Assembly (NCBI RefSeq): GCF_003006155.1
Contig: NZ_CP023559.1
Span: 2,914,001 to 2,978,000 of the forward strand
Reading direction: 5' to 3'
Source: Salinicola tamaricis
GTDB taxonomy: Bacteria; Pseudomonadota; Gammaproteobacteria; Pseudomonadales; Halomonadaceae
Length of the DNA stretch: 64,000 nucleotides
In this document: positions 18,271 through 26,600 of the stretch, one piece after another
Position numbering within the stretch: position 1 is the stretch's first letter
Layout: every line of letters begins with the position of its first letter
The notes under the pieces: model-generated
What the model was told of the DNA's origin: nothing
What the model saw: only the letters and a program-made list of their open reading frames with translations
Database searches by the model: none
Program-made: the position numbers and the translations under genes

Positions 18271-18789
18271 TCAGATCTGGCCCAGGTAGCGCAGATTGCC
18301 GCGCTGCGCTGGCGGTACGTCTTCGAGCAGCACCACGTTGAGCTTGTGCCCGTCGTCACTGGTGGAGGAGACCGCGGTTCCCAGGGTGGCGTCCACCGCT
18401 TCCGGGCTGAGCGAATACATCTTGCCCGAGAAGGGGTCGACCACGAACCAGCCGATCAGACCGCCGAAGACCAGGTTGCCGGCCAGATACCAGCCGTTGG
18501 GCGAACTGCTGATGTTAAGCGTCAGCGGCGCATAGCCGGGCTTGTCGAGAGTTAGCCGATAGTCCTTGCCGCCCCAGTAGGAGCCATCGCTCTTGGCCAG
18601 GGTCACGGTGGTCGGTGTCTGACCCTCGAAGACCTGCTTGCCGGTCTCGTCGACGATGGCGATATGCGCCTGTGACGGGGTGCTGGAGATGGCGATCGTC
18701 TGATTGCTGTCGCCGACGATGGAGGCGCAGCCGGTCAGTGCGAGAGTACCCAGTGCGAGTAGGGCGGAGAGCGTGGCTTTAAGCGTCAC
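18271..18789 (-). CDS. predicted lipoprotein (PEGA-like)
   Basis: The product begins with a lipoprotein signal peptide ending in LALTGCAS; with the GTG start at 18789 the lipobox cysteine is residue 21. I prefer this start because AAGGGAA lies upstream and the signal peptide is then normal. An ATG at 18852 would add 21 polar residues with no ribosome site. The middle (STPSQAHIAIVDETGKQVFEGQTPTTVTL, then RLTLDKPGYAPLTLNIS) resembles a PEGA-type surface domain. A hydrophobic stretch (GWYLAGNLVFGGLIGWFVVD) follows. The function is unknown. Confidence 0.8.
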   Translation of the reverse strand: MTLKATLSALLALGTLALTGCASIVGDSNQTIAISSTPSQAHIAIVDETGKQVFEGQTPTTVTLAKSDGSYWGGKDYRLTLDKPGYAPLTLNISSSPNGWYLAGNLVFGGLIGWFVVDPFSGKMYSLSPEAVDATLGTAVSSTSDDGHKLNVVLLEDVPPAQRGNLRYLGQI

Positions 18790-19107
18790 GTAGAAGGTTC
18801 CCTTTTTGCTTTTCTTGACGGCGTATCGGTATTGGCCGTCTCTTCGATTCATCAGGCGCTGATTGAAAGCCGCTCTTGAAGATCGGTGGCCACCTTAATG
18901 AAATGACCGCCTATTGTAAATATAAGTTAACGTAAGTAAATGGCGTGTGTTGTTGTAGGACATTGGCCATTGACAGCCCAGAAAGCCCGGTACGACGGGG
19001 CGGATGCTGATATTGCGCGAGCACCTGGCAAAGGACCACATAGGTTATCGTGGCGCTCGGTGGAGAGGCCCTAGAGTGGCGGCACTTTCATAAGGAGGTG
19101 CCGATCC

Positions 19108-19743
19108 ATGGAGTGGTTCGCACACAACAGCCGGGCAATTACCGCCGTGAGCAGCCTGCTCACGCTGTTTGTCTGGGTCTTTTATGCACAGATTCTCTAC
19201 CGCAATTTCGCGCGCACTCGGCGGCCCAGGATCATCATCAACCGAGGACATGGCAACGGCCTCGGAGCGCGCTGCTTGATCAGCAACATGAGTTCCGAGC
19301 CGATCTTTCTGGAGCACGTGATCGTCTCCCTGCACACCAGTGAAGGTTGGTTGACCAAGGATCTGATCGACGAAGAGGTCAGCTATCTGCGAGAGGCGGA
19401 GTCCGACAGCCAGCACGTCTCCAGCCAGGGGCCGATGCTCTCCGGCAGCTTCAGCCATATCGGCACCTTTCGCGCGATCATCCAGCAGATCTGCCGCAAC
19501 CATGATCTCGACTTCGCCCAAGGGCAGACCAGTAACGGCGCCAAGCTGCACCATCTCGATGTGCGGGTGGTGGCGATCTATGGCAGCGAGGATCATCCCA
19601 TTGGTGCGGCTCGCCGCTTTCGTATGGAGCAGAAGGAGGGCGAAGATGTTTGCATACTCGTGCCGGTCTCCATCGATACCAAGCGATATGCCAGCCGGCT
19701 GCAGCGTTGGCGGGTGCGCCAGTGGGTTCGTCGCCTCGACTGA
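19108..19743 (+). CDS. conserved hypothetical membrane-anchored protein
   Basis: A 211-residue product with a strong AAGGAGG site before the ATG at 19108. One membrane segment is visible at residues ~10-30 (AITAVSSLLTLFVWVFYAQILY), followed by an arginine-rich stop-transfer stretch and a soluble domain of about 170 residues presumably facing the cytoplasm. I do not recognise the soluble domain. It is monocistronic, in the gap between the lipoprotein gene and cspA. Confidence 0.8.
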   Translation: MEWFAHNSRAITAVSSLLTLFVWVFYAQILYRNFARTRRPRIIINRGHGNGLGARCLISNMSSEPIFLEHVIVSLHTSEGWLTKDLIDEEVSYLREAESDSQHVSSQGPMLSGSFSHIGTFRAIIQQICRNHDLDFAQGQTSNGAKLHHLDVRVVAIYGSEDHPIGAARRFRMEQKEGEDVCILVPVSIDTKRYASRLQRWRVRQWVRRLD

Positions 19744-19886
19744 GGTGGAGGATCGTGCGAGCGGGTGGCATCAGAAGAAAGGGTATGGATGACGCCTGAG
19801 ACTACCGCAGGTATCGATCGGGGCAGGGGGTAGGGCGAGGTTCGAGAGGGAGAGTGGGCGGATGGCAATATACCGCCCAAACGCAA

Positions 19887-19910
19887 CGAAGCCCGCAGAT
19901 GCGGGCTTCG
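19887..19910 (-). terminator. hairpin after cspA
   Basis: A perfect 10-bp stem CGAAGCCCGC-AGAT-GCGGGCTTCG, 39 bases beyond the cspA stop. The T tract is short, so the call rests mainly on the stem and its position. Confidence 0.7.
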
Positions 19911-19948
19911 TCGATGCTATCTTGCGCCGTAGCGCAGGGCTAGCGAGA

Positions 19949-20152
19949 TCAGAGCGGCTTGATGTTGGAAGCCTGCAGACCTTTTTTGCCTTGAGTCACG
20001 TCGAAGGAGACTTCCTGGCCTTCCTGCAGCGACTTGAAGCCGCTCGCTTGGATTTCAGAGAAGTGCGCGAACAGGTCGTCGCCGCCTTCAGACGGAGTGA
20101 TGAAGCCAAAGCCCTTGGAGTCGTTGAACCACTTAACGGTGCCAGTTGCCAT
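19949..20152 (-). CDS. cold-shock protein, CspA family
   Basis: A 67-residue single-stranded nucleic-acid-binding cold-shock domain. RNP1 (KGFGFI) and RNP2 (DLFAHF) are both intact, and the product begins with the typical [17 protein letters not shown]. It acts as an RNA chaperone or antiterminator. Start ATG at 20152 with a nearby AGGAATT. About 300 bases separate it from the upstream gene, consistent with the long leader usual for this family. I cannot tell which paralogue it is. Confidence 0.94.
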   Translation of the reverse strand: MATGTVKWFNDSKGFGFITPSEGGDDLFAHFSEIQASGFKSLQEGQEVSFDVTQGKKGLQASNIKPL

Positions 20153-20325
20153 GTGTCGAATTCCTCAATACGTGAGCTTGCGCTCAAAAGTTGCCGGGTA
20201 ATACCCGAATTAGTGGGCAAAACAAGGGGATATAACCAGGCTACCGATTGACTCGACTGCGACTGACAATATGCGACTTGCTACCTACCTGCCTCAGGGT
20301 GCGGCCTTGCGGCCGAAGTGTCAAA

Positions 20326-20355
20326 CGATATTTTCACTGAAGCGAGAAAATATCG
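20326..20355. repeat. perfect 10-bp inverted repeat upstream of cspA
   Basis: CGATATTTTC, a 10-base loop, then GAAAATATCG. It lies about 175 bases upstream of the cspA start and about 100 bases after the end of the second CxxC cassette. It could be a terminator-like hairpin or a leader or operator structure. Confidence 0.5.
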
Positions 20356-20456
20356 GCACAGGCCCCTACGCGCTGAGGCGAGGGGGAGGGCTGCCGCTGG
20401 CAGTGACATCCCCACACGTCGCATCGCCTACCAAGGACTCAAAGCCACGTAGGGGC

Positions 20457-20675
20457 TCAGCGGCTGGCGCCCGCGCTCTGTGCGCTGCGGAGCCCATCGG
20501 TGGTCTGGGGAGCGTTAGTGGCACGATTCGCGCCAAAAGCGGCGGCGGATCGCGAGCGCCCTAACTGGCGGTGAGCATTGCAGCGCTCGCAGACAGCGCG
20601 CTCGGGTGCGAGCGCCACATCGAAACGATCGTGGCCGCAGACCCAGCACCTGACATCGAGACGTACCGTTGTCAT
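20457..20675 (-). CDS. small double-CxxC (zinc-ribbon-like) protein, second gene of cassette 2
   Basis: A 72-residue protein paralogous to the gene at 16408. The cysteine pairs are CWVC (C10, C13) and CERC (C29, C32), with the shared CG-x3-F-x-VA pattern and C-x2-C-x-AH, then a low-complexity Ser/Ala/Arg tail. Its ATG overlaps the preceding stop as ATGA, exactly as in cassette 1. Function unknown; metal binding is inferred. Confidence 0.72.
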   Translation of the reverse strand: MTTVRLDVRCWVCGHDRFDVALAPERAVCERCNAHRQLGRSRSAAAFGANRATNAPQTTDGLRSAQSAGASR

Positions 20676-20920
20676 GCCGCTTCTCGCATGCCGATGAGGC
20701 TGGCATCGCCCGGCTCCTCACGCGCCATGCGCACCAGCGTCTCGACGGAGAGACTCAGCGTGTGCAGGCGGTGGTTGCGTGAACCGAAAGCGGCGTTGTG
20801 GTCGCGTGTGGCGATGAACTCGCCGCAGCCAACGCAGATGATCTCATCCCAGTCCTGGGCGGCGTCATTGGAGTGGCCTTGGGTATGGCCACAGCGGTGA
20901 CAGGCAATATCGTGTTTCAT
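20672..20920 (-). CDS. small double-CxxC protein with CGEFI motif, first gene of cassette 2
   Basis: An 82-residue paralogue of the gene at 16608-16853. It has CHRC (C7, C10) and CVGC (C29, C32) at identical positions, the shared DWDEI-x-C-x2-CGEFI segment, and a shared C-terminal helix with LSV-x3-LVRMAR. AGGAAGG precedes the ATG at 20920. It is the first gene of the second two-gene cassette and is divergent from a DUF2945 gene, with the conserved TTGTAC element in the gap between them. Confidence 0.78.
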   Translation of the reverse strand: MKHDIACHRCGHTQGHSNDAAQDWDEIICVGCGEFIATRDHNAAFGSRNHRLHTLSLSVETLVRMAREEPGDASLIGMREAA

Positions 20921-21055
20921 GTTGGGGCCTTCCTCGGCATCCAGCCGTCGGTCTTCCTGACCGGCGGTACTCAAAGGTGGCAATCCTTGCCAGGCGGTTT
21001 CAGCATCCGATGCTGACTCCAGAAGCCACAATCCTTGCGGCGTGACTGCAGAGTG

Positions 21056-21097
21056 GCACACTCCCAAAACTTGTACAAGTATAATTAGGAGTACAAT
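21056..21097 (-). promoter_or_regulatory. conserved promoter/operator-like element of cassette 2
   Basis: On the minus strand this reads TTGTAC, 11 bases, CTTGTACA, then AGTTTTGGGAGTGTGCC, matching the element at 16978-17020 in order and spacing. The inner copy is a perfect palindrome (CTTGTACAAG). It lies between cassette 2 and the divergent DUF2945 gene and could control both. Confidence 0.6.
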
Positions 21098-21127
21098 TCG
21101 TGCAGAGCTGGAAACGGAGCATTGGCG

Positions 21128-21349
21128 ATGTCGACGTCGACCTTCAAGCAGCGTGAATGGGTCAAGTGGAAATGGGGGCCGAACTGGGCCGAAGGGCAGG
21201 TGACCAAGCGTTTTCACGAGTCGGTGACGCGCAAGCTGCAGGGCAGCGAGGTCACGCGCAAGGGCTCCAAGGCCAACCCGGCCTACCTGATCAAGCAGGA
21301 GGATGGCTCGCGGGTGCTGAAGCTGCACAGTGAACTGGAAAAAGCCTAG
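21128..21349 (+). CDS. DUF2945 / HVA1-family small protein
   Basis: A 73-residue protein with the family pattern VKWKWGPNWAEGQV, then KGSKANPAYLIKQEDGSRVL and a final HSELEKA. DUF2945 (hypervirulence-associated, TUDOR-like) proteins are common in environmental bacteria, and their role is not settled. The ATG at 21128 follows GGAG at a slightly long spacing. It is divergent from the CxxC cassette and overlaps the end of the convergent nitronate monooxygenase gene by four bases. Confidence 0.85.
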   Translation: MSTSTFKQREWVKWKWGPNWAEGQVTKRFHESVTRKLQGSEVTRKGSKANPAYLIKQEDGSRVLKLHSELEKA

Positions 21350-22419
21350 CCCCGGCTGGCCCGGCGCCACTCTGCGGCGAGCGTCTCGATCAGGGCCGCC
21401 ACCGGTAGCGCTCGTGCCCGGTCAGCCTCGGCGCCCGCCCACTGGGCGCCGTAGGTGCCATCGCCGTCGGCCTTGGCGGCAGCATTCAGCGCCTTTCCCA
21501 AATCATAGGCACAGGGATAAGCGGGTATCTCACCCGCGTGCGCGTCCCGCGCCCAGACCGTGAAGCCGTTCTCCAGGCAGCGCGCCGGGCGTCCGGAAAT
21601 GGCACGGGTCATCACGGTCTTGCCCCCCGCTGCCAGGCGTTCACGGTAGGCCGTGTCCGCGGCGCTCTCCGGGCAGCCGATAAAGGCCGTACCCAACTGT
21701 GCCGCGCTGGCTCCCCAGGAGAGCGCCCGGGCGATATCCATGCCATCCATCAGTCCGCCCGCGGCGAGGATCGGTAGCGTGGATTCCGCGACCAGCCGAC
21801 GCGTGAGCACCTCGGTGGAGAGGCGTTCATCCTCGGCGTCGGGGTCGAAGATGCCGCGGTGCCCACCCGCTGACCACCCTTGCGCGATGATCGCATCGAG
21901 ACCGCTGGCGGCGATCCGGCGTGCCTCGTCCAGGGATGTCGCGGTGGCCAGCAGCAGGCAGCCTGCGTCGTGTAGCGCCTCGATCTGCGCTGGCGTGGGT
22001 AGACCGAAGTGGAAACTGACCACGGCAGGGCGGGTCTCCAGCAGGATCTCCAGCATCTCCGGGTCCAACTGGAAAGGGCGATAGATCTCCTCCAGCGCTG
22101 GCGGCGGCGAGCTGCCGAAGGTCTCGAACAGCGGCCGGGCGCGCTCGATCCAGCGCGACTCGACTTCGGTGTCGCGTGCCGGCGCTGCATGGCAGAACAG
22201 GTTGACCTGAAAGGGGTGTACGGTCAGCGCCTGGGTGCGGAGGATCGCCGCACGAGCCGCTGCTGGGGTCGAGGCCCCCAGGCCCAGCCCGCCCAGCGCG
22301 CCGGCATTGGAGGCCGCCGCCGCCAACTCGGGGGTGGCCGTGCCGGCCATGGGCGCCTGCAGCAGCGGGAGCGCCAGCGCCTGAAACAGCGCCTGTGTCG
22401 AAGCGTATCGTGGGTTCAC
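21346..22419 (-). CDS. nitronate monooxygenase family FMN enzyme
   Basis: TIM-barrel flavoenzyme of the 2-nitropropane dioxygenase/NMO family, which oxidises alkyl nitronates such as propionate 3-nitronate. A GTG start at 22419 follows AGGTGA. Family features include LPLLQAPMAG at the N-terminus, AQGWSAGGHRG (active-site histidine region), PILAAGGLMDG and GASAAQLGTAFIGCPES for FMN phosphate binding. The 357 residues are of usual length. It is next to, but about 95 bases from, hmp, so a joint role in nitro/NO chemistry is only suggestive. Confidence 0.88.
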   Translation of the reverse strand: MNPRYASTQALFQALALPLLQAPMAGTATPELAAAASNAGALGGLGLGASTPAAARAAILRTQALTVHPFQVNLFCHAAPARDTEVESRWIERARPLFETFGSSPPPALEEIYRPFQLDPEMLEILLETRPAVVSFHFGLPTPAQIEALHDAGCLLLATATSLDEARRIAASGLDAIIAQGWSAGGHRGIFDPDAEDERLSTEVLTRRLVAESTLPILAAGGLMDGMDIARALSWGASAAQLGTAFIGCPESAADTAYRERLAAGGKTVMTRAISGRPARCLENGFTVWARDAHAGEIPAYPCAYDLGKALNAAAKADGDGTYGAQWAGAEADRARALPVAALIETLAAEWRRASRG

Positions 22420-22514
22420 GGGTCACCTATATAGCTGAATCGTTTACCTTCACTGAGTCCTTCCGTCTCCCCGGCCTTTCTCTTTTACCCGGTCTTTCAA
22501 CAGACACGGCGGGA

Positions 22515-23738
22515 TCAGCTCGCCAGCACCTGCCCTGGGCCGAAGCACTCGTAGTGGCGGTTCTCCGCACTCACCCCCTGTTCGGCCAGCAGCCGGTCCA
22601 GCGCGCGCATCATCGGTAGCGGCCCGCACACATGGTAGCTGGCCGCCGGATCATCCACCCAGGCGGTGAGATCTGCCGCCTCCAGCAGACCCTGCTTGAT
22701 TCCGGCCACCGAGTCGGCGGGCACACCGGCGCGCGGTTCGTCGTAACACAGATGCAGCGAAAAGTTGGCGTGTGTCCGAGTCAGTTCCGCCAGCTCTTCA
22801 CCAAAGGCGCGTACACCGGCGTGCCGGGCAAGCTGGATCATCACCACGCGTCGCTCTGGTGAGGCGGCCAGGGCGGCATGCGCCATCGAGATCAGCGGAG
22901 TGATCCCCACGCCACCGCCGATCAGCACCACCGGGCGGGCAGGGTCTTCCGGCAGCGTGAGTTCGAAGGTGCCATAGGGCGGTGTGAGCTCGACCTGATC
23001 CCCCTCGGCGAGCGTGGCGTGAATCTGTGGCGATACCTGGCCTGCTGGCTGCTCGGCGTTACCCGTCTCGTGCTTGATGCTGAGACGGTAGGTCTCGCTA
23101 CCGGGGGCATTGGAGAGGCTGTACTGGCGCATGAGCCAGTTGCCTGCCGCATCCGTCAGCCGCAGGGTCACGTATTGACCAGCTGCGTGGGTCGGTAGCT
23201 TGCGGCCGTCGCTCGGCGCCAGATAGAGGGAGACGATATTCTCGCTCTCCATCTGGCGGCGTACGATGGTGAACGCCAAAAAGCCGGCCCAGCCTTGGGT
23301 CTCGCGCTGCTGAGTGTAGAGTTCATGCTCTCGGCCGATGAATACCGCTGCCAGCTGGGCGTAAGCTGCCTGCCAGGCATCAAGGATCTCCGGTGTGGCG
23401 GCATCGCCCAGAACCTCCTGGATCGAGGCGATCAGGTTCTCACCCACGATGGGATAGTGCTCCGGGCGGATGGTCAGCGAGGCATGCTTATGCGCGATCA
23501 CCTCCACCGCCGGCGCCAGCGCGGCCGTATCATCGATATGGCGTGCGTAGGCCAGGATCGCCCCCGCCAGGGCCCGTTGCTGCGCGCCCTCGCGCTGATG
23601 CGCGGGATTGAAGTAGGGCTTCACTTCGGGATTGTGCGCGAACATGCGAGTGTAAAAATGGCGGGTCAATGTCTCCCCATGAGCCTCGAGCACGGGAATG
23701 GTCTGCTTGACGGTGGCGATCTGGTCTGGACTGAGCAT
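22515..23738 (-). CDS. hmp: flavohemoprotein, nitric oxide dioxygenase
   Basis: Converts NO to nitrate using O2 and NAD(P)H. The N-terminal globin domain (residues 1 to ~140) begins MLSPDQIATVKQTIPVLEAHG and includes the proximal-histidine region VIAHKHASLTIRPEHYPIVG. It is followed by a ferredoxin-reductase FAD domain (RQYSLSNAP) and an NAD domain (VLIGGGVGITPLISM, YHVCGPLPMM). The ATG at 23738 follows GGGGAG. 407 residues, about the standard length. It is divergent from nsrR, with an NsrR-type operator between them. Confidence 0.96.
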   Translation of the reverse strand: MLSPDQIATVKQTIPVLEAHGETLTRHFYTRMFAHNPEVKPYFNPAHQREGAQQRALAGAILAYARHIDDTAALAPAVEVIAHKHASLTIRPEHYPIVGENLIASIQEVLGDAATPEILDAWQAAYAQLAAVFIGREHELYTQQRETQGWAGFLAFTIVRRQMESENIVSLYLAPSDGRKLPTHAAGQYVTLRLTDAAGNWLMRQYSLSNAPGSETYRLSIKHETGNAEQPAGQVSPQIHATLAEGDQVELTPPYGTFELTLPEDPARPVVLIGGGVGITPLISMAHAALAASPERRVVMIQLARHAGVRAFGEELAELTRTHANFSLHLCYDEPRAGVPADSVAGIKQGLLEAADLTAWVDDPAASYHVCGPLPMMRALDRLLAEQGVSAENRHYECFGPGQVLAS

Positions 23739-23788
23739 GGTGACTCCCCGATGGCGGGTAGGGCTGGCGGCTGGCACCAGTGTTGTTT

Positions 23789-23811
23789 AATTGGTATGCA
23801 ATCTACCAATT
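23789..23811. promoter_or_regulatory. NsrR-type operator between hmp and nsrR
   Basis: AATTGGTATGC-A-ATCTACCAATT matches the 11-1-11 inverted-repeat layout of known NsrR sites, with nine of eleven positions complementary. It is AT-rich, lies 51 bases upstream of the hmp start and 44 bases upstream of nsrR, and so could repress both. Confidence 0.7.
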
Positions 23812-23854
23812 TAAATTGGAGTATCATTTACCACTTTATGACTGTCAAGCGATC

Positions 23855-24292
23855 ATGAAACTCACCACGCACACCGACTACGCGCTGCGGCTGCTGATCT
23901 ATCTGGCGATCCGAGGCGATGACATGCCCGCTACCGTGCAATCGGCGGCGGGCCACTACGGTATCTCTGGGCACCATCTGGCCAAGGTCTCGCAGACGCT
24001 GGTGCAGCTAGGCTATGTCGCCAGCCTGCGCGGGCGGGGCGGTGGCCTGCGCCTGAATCGCCCGCCCGAGGAGATCAATATCGGCGCGCTGATTCGGCAG
24101 ACCGAGAACCTCGAACTGCTGGAGTGCTTCGGGCCCAACTCGACCTGCCCGATCGACCCCGCCTGCCGGCTCAAGCGCGTGCTGTGGTCTGCCCAGCAGG
24201 CCTTCATGCAGGTGCTGGATGGCTACGTGCTGGCAGACATGATCGAAAACCGCGAGGCGCTGCGGCTGCTGATCTCCGGCGACGCCAGCTGA
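23855..24292 (+). CDS. nsrR: nitric-oxide-sensing transcriptional repressor NsrR
   Basis: Rrf2-family [Fe-S] repressor inactivated by NO. The 145 residues start MKLTTHTDYALRLLIYLA, including Asp8, a cluster ligand in Streptomyces NsrR. The helix-turn-helix is followed by the wing GRGGGLRLNRPPEEI. The three cluster cysteines are C91, C98 and C104 (ECFGPNSTCPIDPAC). It is divergent from hmp and is expected to regulate it and probably itself. Confidence 0.95.
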   Translation: MKLTTHTDYALRLLIYLAIRGDDMPATVQSAAGHYGISGHHLAKVSQTLVQLGYVASLRGRGGGLRLNRPPEEINIGALIRQTENLELLECFGPNSTCPIDPACRLKRVLWSAQQAFMQVLDGYVLADMIENREALRLLISGDAS

Positions 24293-24489
24293 GGCCGCCT
24301 ACGAGCGCGCCATCGCTGGATAACCGATGGTGAACTTTGCGGCCTGCTCGGCACTCGCTGAGTGCCGACCCATCTGCCGTACAGCCCGGGCCGGTAGCAC
24401 TCGGGCCCACAACGGGTTTATCTCGGAGAATCCGGCGCTTATACTGTGCGCCGCTTGGAAACAGCGGCGCCATGCCGTCTCGCCACCAC

Positions 24490-24566
<77 letters not shown>

Positions 24567-24756
24567 AGTGACCTTCCTCGTTGTCCCACTTTTTTGCTAT
24601 CCGCTAGGCGCCACCAGACTCGGCATACGCAAGGTATGGAGTCAGGTATGGCTCTCCGTTCGACGCGCAGCCGTATACCCACGTGCCGCTAGGCATCCGA
24701 AAGATCGAATCGACCAAGTCGGATCGGCCATGGCTTTCTCGGAAGACGGATGGGGC

Positions 24757-25350
24757 TCAACTCTGTATGAAGGCCCAGAAGACAGCGCCGATCATCAGCA
24801 GGGCGAAGGCGAAGCGTAACAGTCTGGAGAAGAGAGGGCGCTGCACAAGGGGCCGGATGGCGCCGCCGACGCACATCCAGAAGATATTGGTGAACACGGC
24901 AACCGTCAGGCACACCCCCATGGTGGCCACATAAGCGATGGCCGCTGGCGAGATCGGCAGTAGAAACTGCGAGTAGATCACCAGTAACACCGCGTAGGAC
25001 TTCGGGTTGAGTACGTTGAGCAAGACACCATCGCGCATCGTCAGGCGGGCGCCTTCGGCTGCGCGGGTGTCGAGTGGCGTGGTCGCAATGCGGTAGGCGA
25101 GGTAGAGCACATAGAGCCCGCCCACGATCTGTAGTGTCAGCTTTGCACTCGGCCAGGCTGCCAGTAGCGCCGCCAGACCCAGGGCAGCGGCCAGCATGGA
25201 TATCGCCAGCCCGGTCAGAATGCCCACATAGAGCGAGAGCGTCTTGCGCACCCCAAAGGTGGCGGATGTCGCCACGATGGTCATGGGGCCCGGCCCCGGA
25301 GAGCCGAACAACAGCATTGCCGTCATGGCGAGCGTGGTGAGTGGCGACAT
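24757..25350 (-). CDS. LysE-family amino-acid/metabolite exporter
   Basis: Six-helix inner-membrane exporter of the LysE/RhtB superfamily, 197 residues. The N-terminal GSPGPGPMTIVATSATFGVR is the family motif, and NVLNPKSYAVLLVIYSQFL is the second conserved block. The substrate is unknown. It is divergent from the TetR regulator at 25491 with a perfect palindrome between them, a typical exporter/repressor pair. Confidence 0.9.
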   Translation of the reverse strand: MSPLTTLAMTAMLLFGSPGPGPMTIVATSATFGVRKTLSLYVGILTGLAISMLAAALGLAALLAAWPSAKLTLQIVGGLYVLYLAYRIATTPLDTRAAEGARLTMRDGVLLNVLNPKSYAVLLVIYSQFLLPISPAAIAYVATMGVCLTVAVFTNIFWMCVGGAIRPLVQRPLFSRLLRFAFALLMIGAVFWAFIQS

Positions 25351-25419
25351 GGGCCTTCATCTCCGAGTGCGGTCTCTCGCAGCGACACCGGCCATGACAT
25401 GCCATCGCCGTTCGGAACC

Positions 25420-25452
25420 GATCAGTACCGTTTGCGTAAGACGGTACTGATC
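25420..25452. promoter_or_regulatory. palindromic operator between lysE-type gene and tetR-type gene
   Basis: GATCAGTACCGT, nine bases, ACGGTACTGATC: perfect 12-base arms. It lies in the divergent promoter region 70 bases from the exporter start and 39 bases from the regulator start, so it is probably the TetR binding site. Confidence 0.8.
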
Positions 25453-25490
25453 ATTACCATCCTGTGTCAATCTCACAGAAGGGATAAGCC

Positions 25491-26033
25491 ATGGCGACAC
25501 AGGCGCGTGAACGACTGATAGCGACGGCTGAAGCGCTCTTCTATCAACGCGGCATCCAGGCGGTCGGCATCAGCGAACTGATCGACGCTTCTGGCGTGGG
25601 GCGTGCCTCCTTCTACCGTCACTTCGATAGCAAGGACGCCCTGGTGCATGCCGTACTACGCCACCGCAATGAGAGGGCCCTGGCCGCCTTCGAGGCAGCT
25701 CTTGCCGGCAGCGATGGCTCGCCGCTGGGTGTGTTCGACGTGGTCGCCGAGCGCTACGGGCAGGCCGACTTTCGGGGCTGTGCCTTTATCAACGCTATGG
25801 TCGAAGCCGCCGACCGTGGCAGCGAGACCCACCGCATCGCCAGAGCGCACAAGCTGGCTCAGATCGAGATCATCGCTCGCCTGCTCGAGCAAGCCGGCCA
25901 CTCACCGAGCGAAGAACTCGCCGGCGATTTTCAACTATTGATCGATGGTGCGGTTATGGGCGTGCTACGCGAGGGCAATCTCGAACCGGTCGAGAGAGCC
26001 AAGCAGATAGCGGCCAAGCTGCTGAGTCTGTAA
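25491..26033 (+). CDS. TetR/AcrR-family transcriptional regulator
   Basis: A 180-residue repressor with an N-terminal TetR helix-turn-helix (RLIATAEALFYQRGIQAVGI, then SGVGRASFYRHFDSKDALV, residues ~8-52) and a ligand domain with DFRGCAFINAMVEAAD. The ATG at 25491 follows an AGAAGGGATAAGCC region. It probably represses the divergent LysE-type exporter and itself through the palindrome at 25420-25452. The ligand is unknown. Confidence 0.92.
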   Translation: MATQARERLIATAEALFYQRGIQAVGISELIDASGVGRASFYRHFDSKDALVHAVLRHRNERALAAFEAALAGSDGSPLGVFDVVAERYGQADFRGCAFINAMVEAADRGSETHRIARAHKLAQIEIIARLLEQAGHSPSEELAGDFQLLIDGAVMGVLREGNLEPVERAKQIAAKLLSL

Positions 26034-26600
26034 GCATCACTTCGCTCGTCGTGATGGTTCTCTCACCATGCCCAGCCCGAGATAGGGGCGGGGCGTTATA
26101 GTTTCGGCGCGCGCCCCAGGCAAACCTGGGCCGCGCTGATGGCCGATCTCTACCCTTGGCCAGCGTCGACCACTCCCCGCGCCAATCTCATCCCGCCACG
26201 CACGATCAGAGCCCCGCCCGGCCCGTGCGCTAAAGGAGGCAGCAATTACGCGACTTCCGACAGCCCATAAGATGCGCCACCACTGACGTCCCGAATATTG
26301 GGTGGAGAAAAGAATTTATATAGATATCTGCAACATTTCTCCCTAAGCCAATTTCGAGAAGGACATATCTGATTGCGACATGCGACCAAATGACAGGGTG
26401 CGAGGGTGTTCCTAATAAAGACAGAATTGTGCTAAATGTTACCGTATGGCAACAAAGGGATCGGCGATGATCGCTACTTGGTGTGCCAATCGCAAGGTTT
26501 CCACGTGCGGTGCCGGCGCGCTGTCGACTCTCGCCCTCGCCTGCGCGCTGCCTAGTACCTGTTAAGCCGAGATAAACCAGAAATGAAAGCGAGGGGCCAC
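26034..26600. other. non-coding transition region with falling GC
   Basis: About 570 bases without a supported gene. Composition changes from the high GC of the regulator gene to AT-rich sequence after about 26290 (for example TTTATATAGATATCTGCAAC). This marks the entry into foreign-looking DNA. No integrase or transposase remnant was recognised. Confidence 0.5.
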
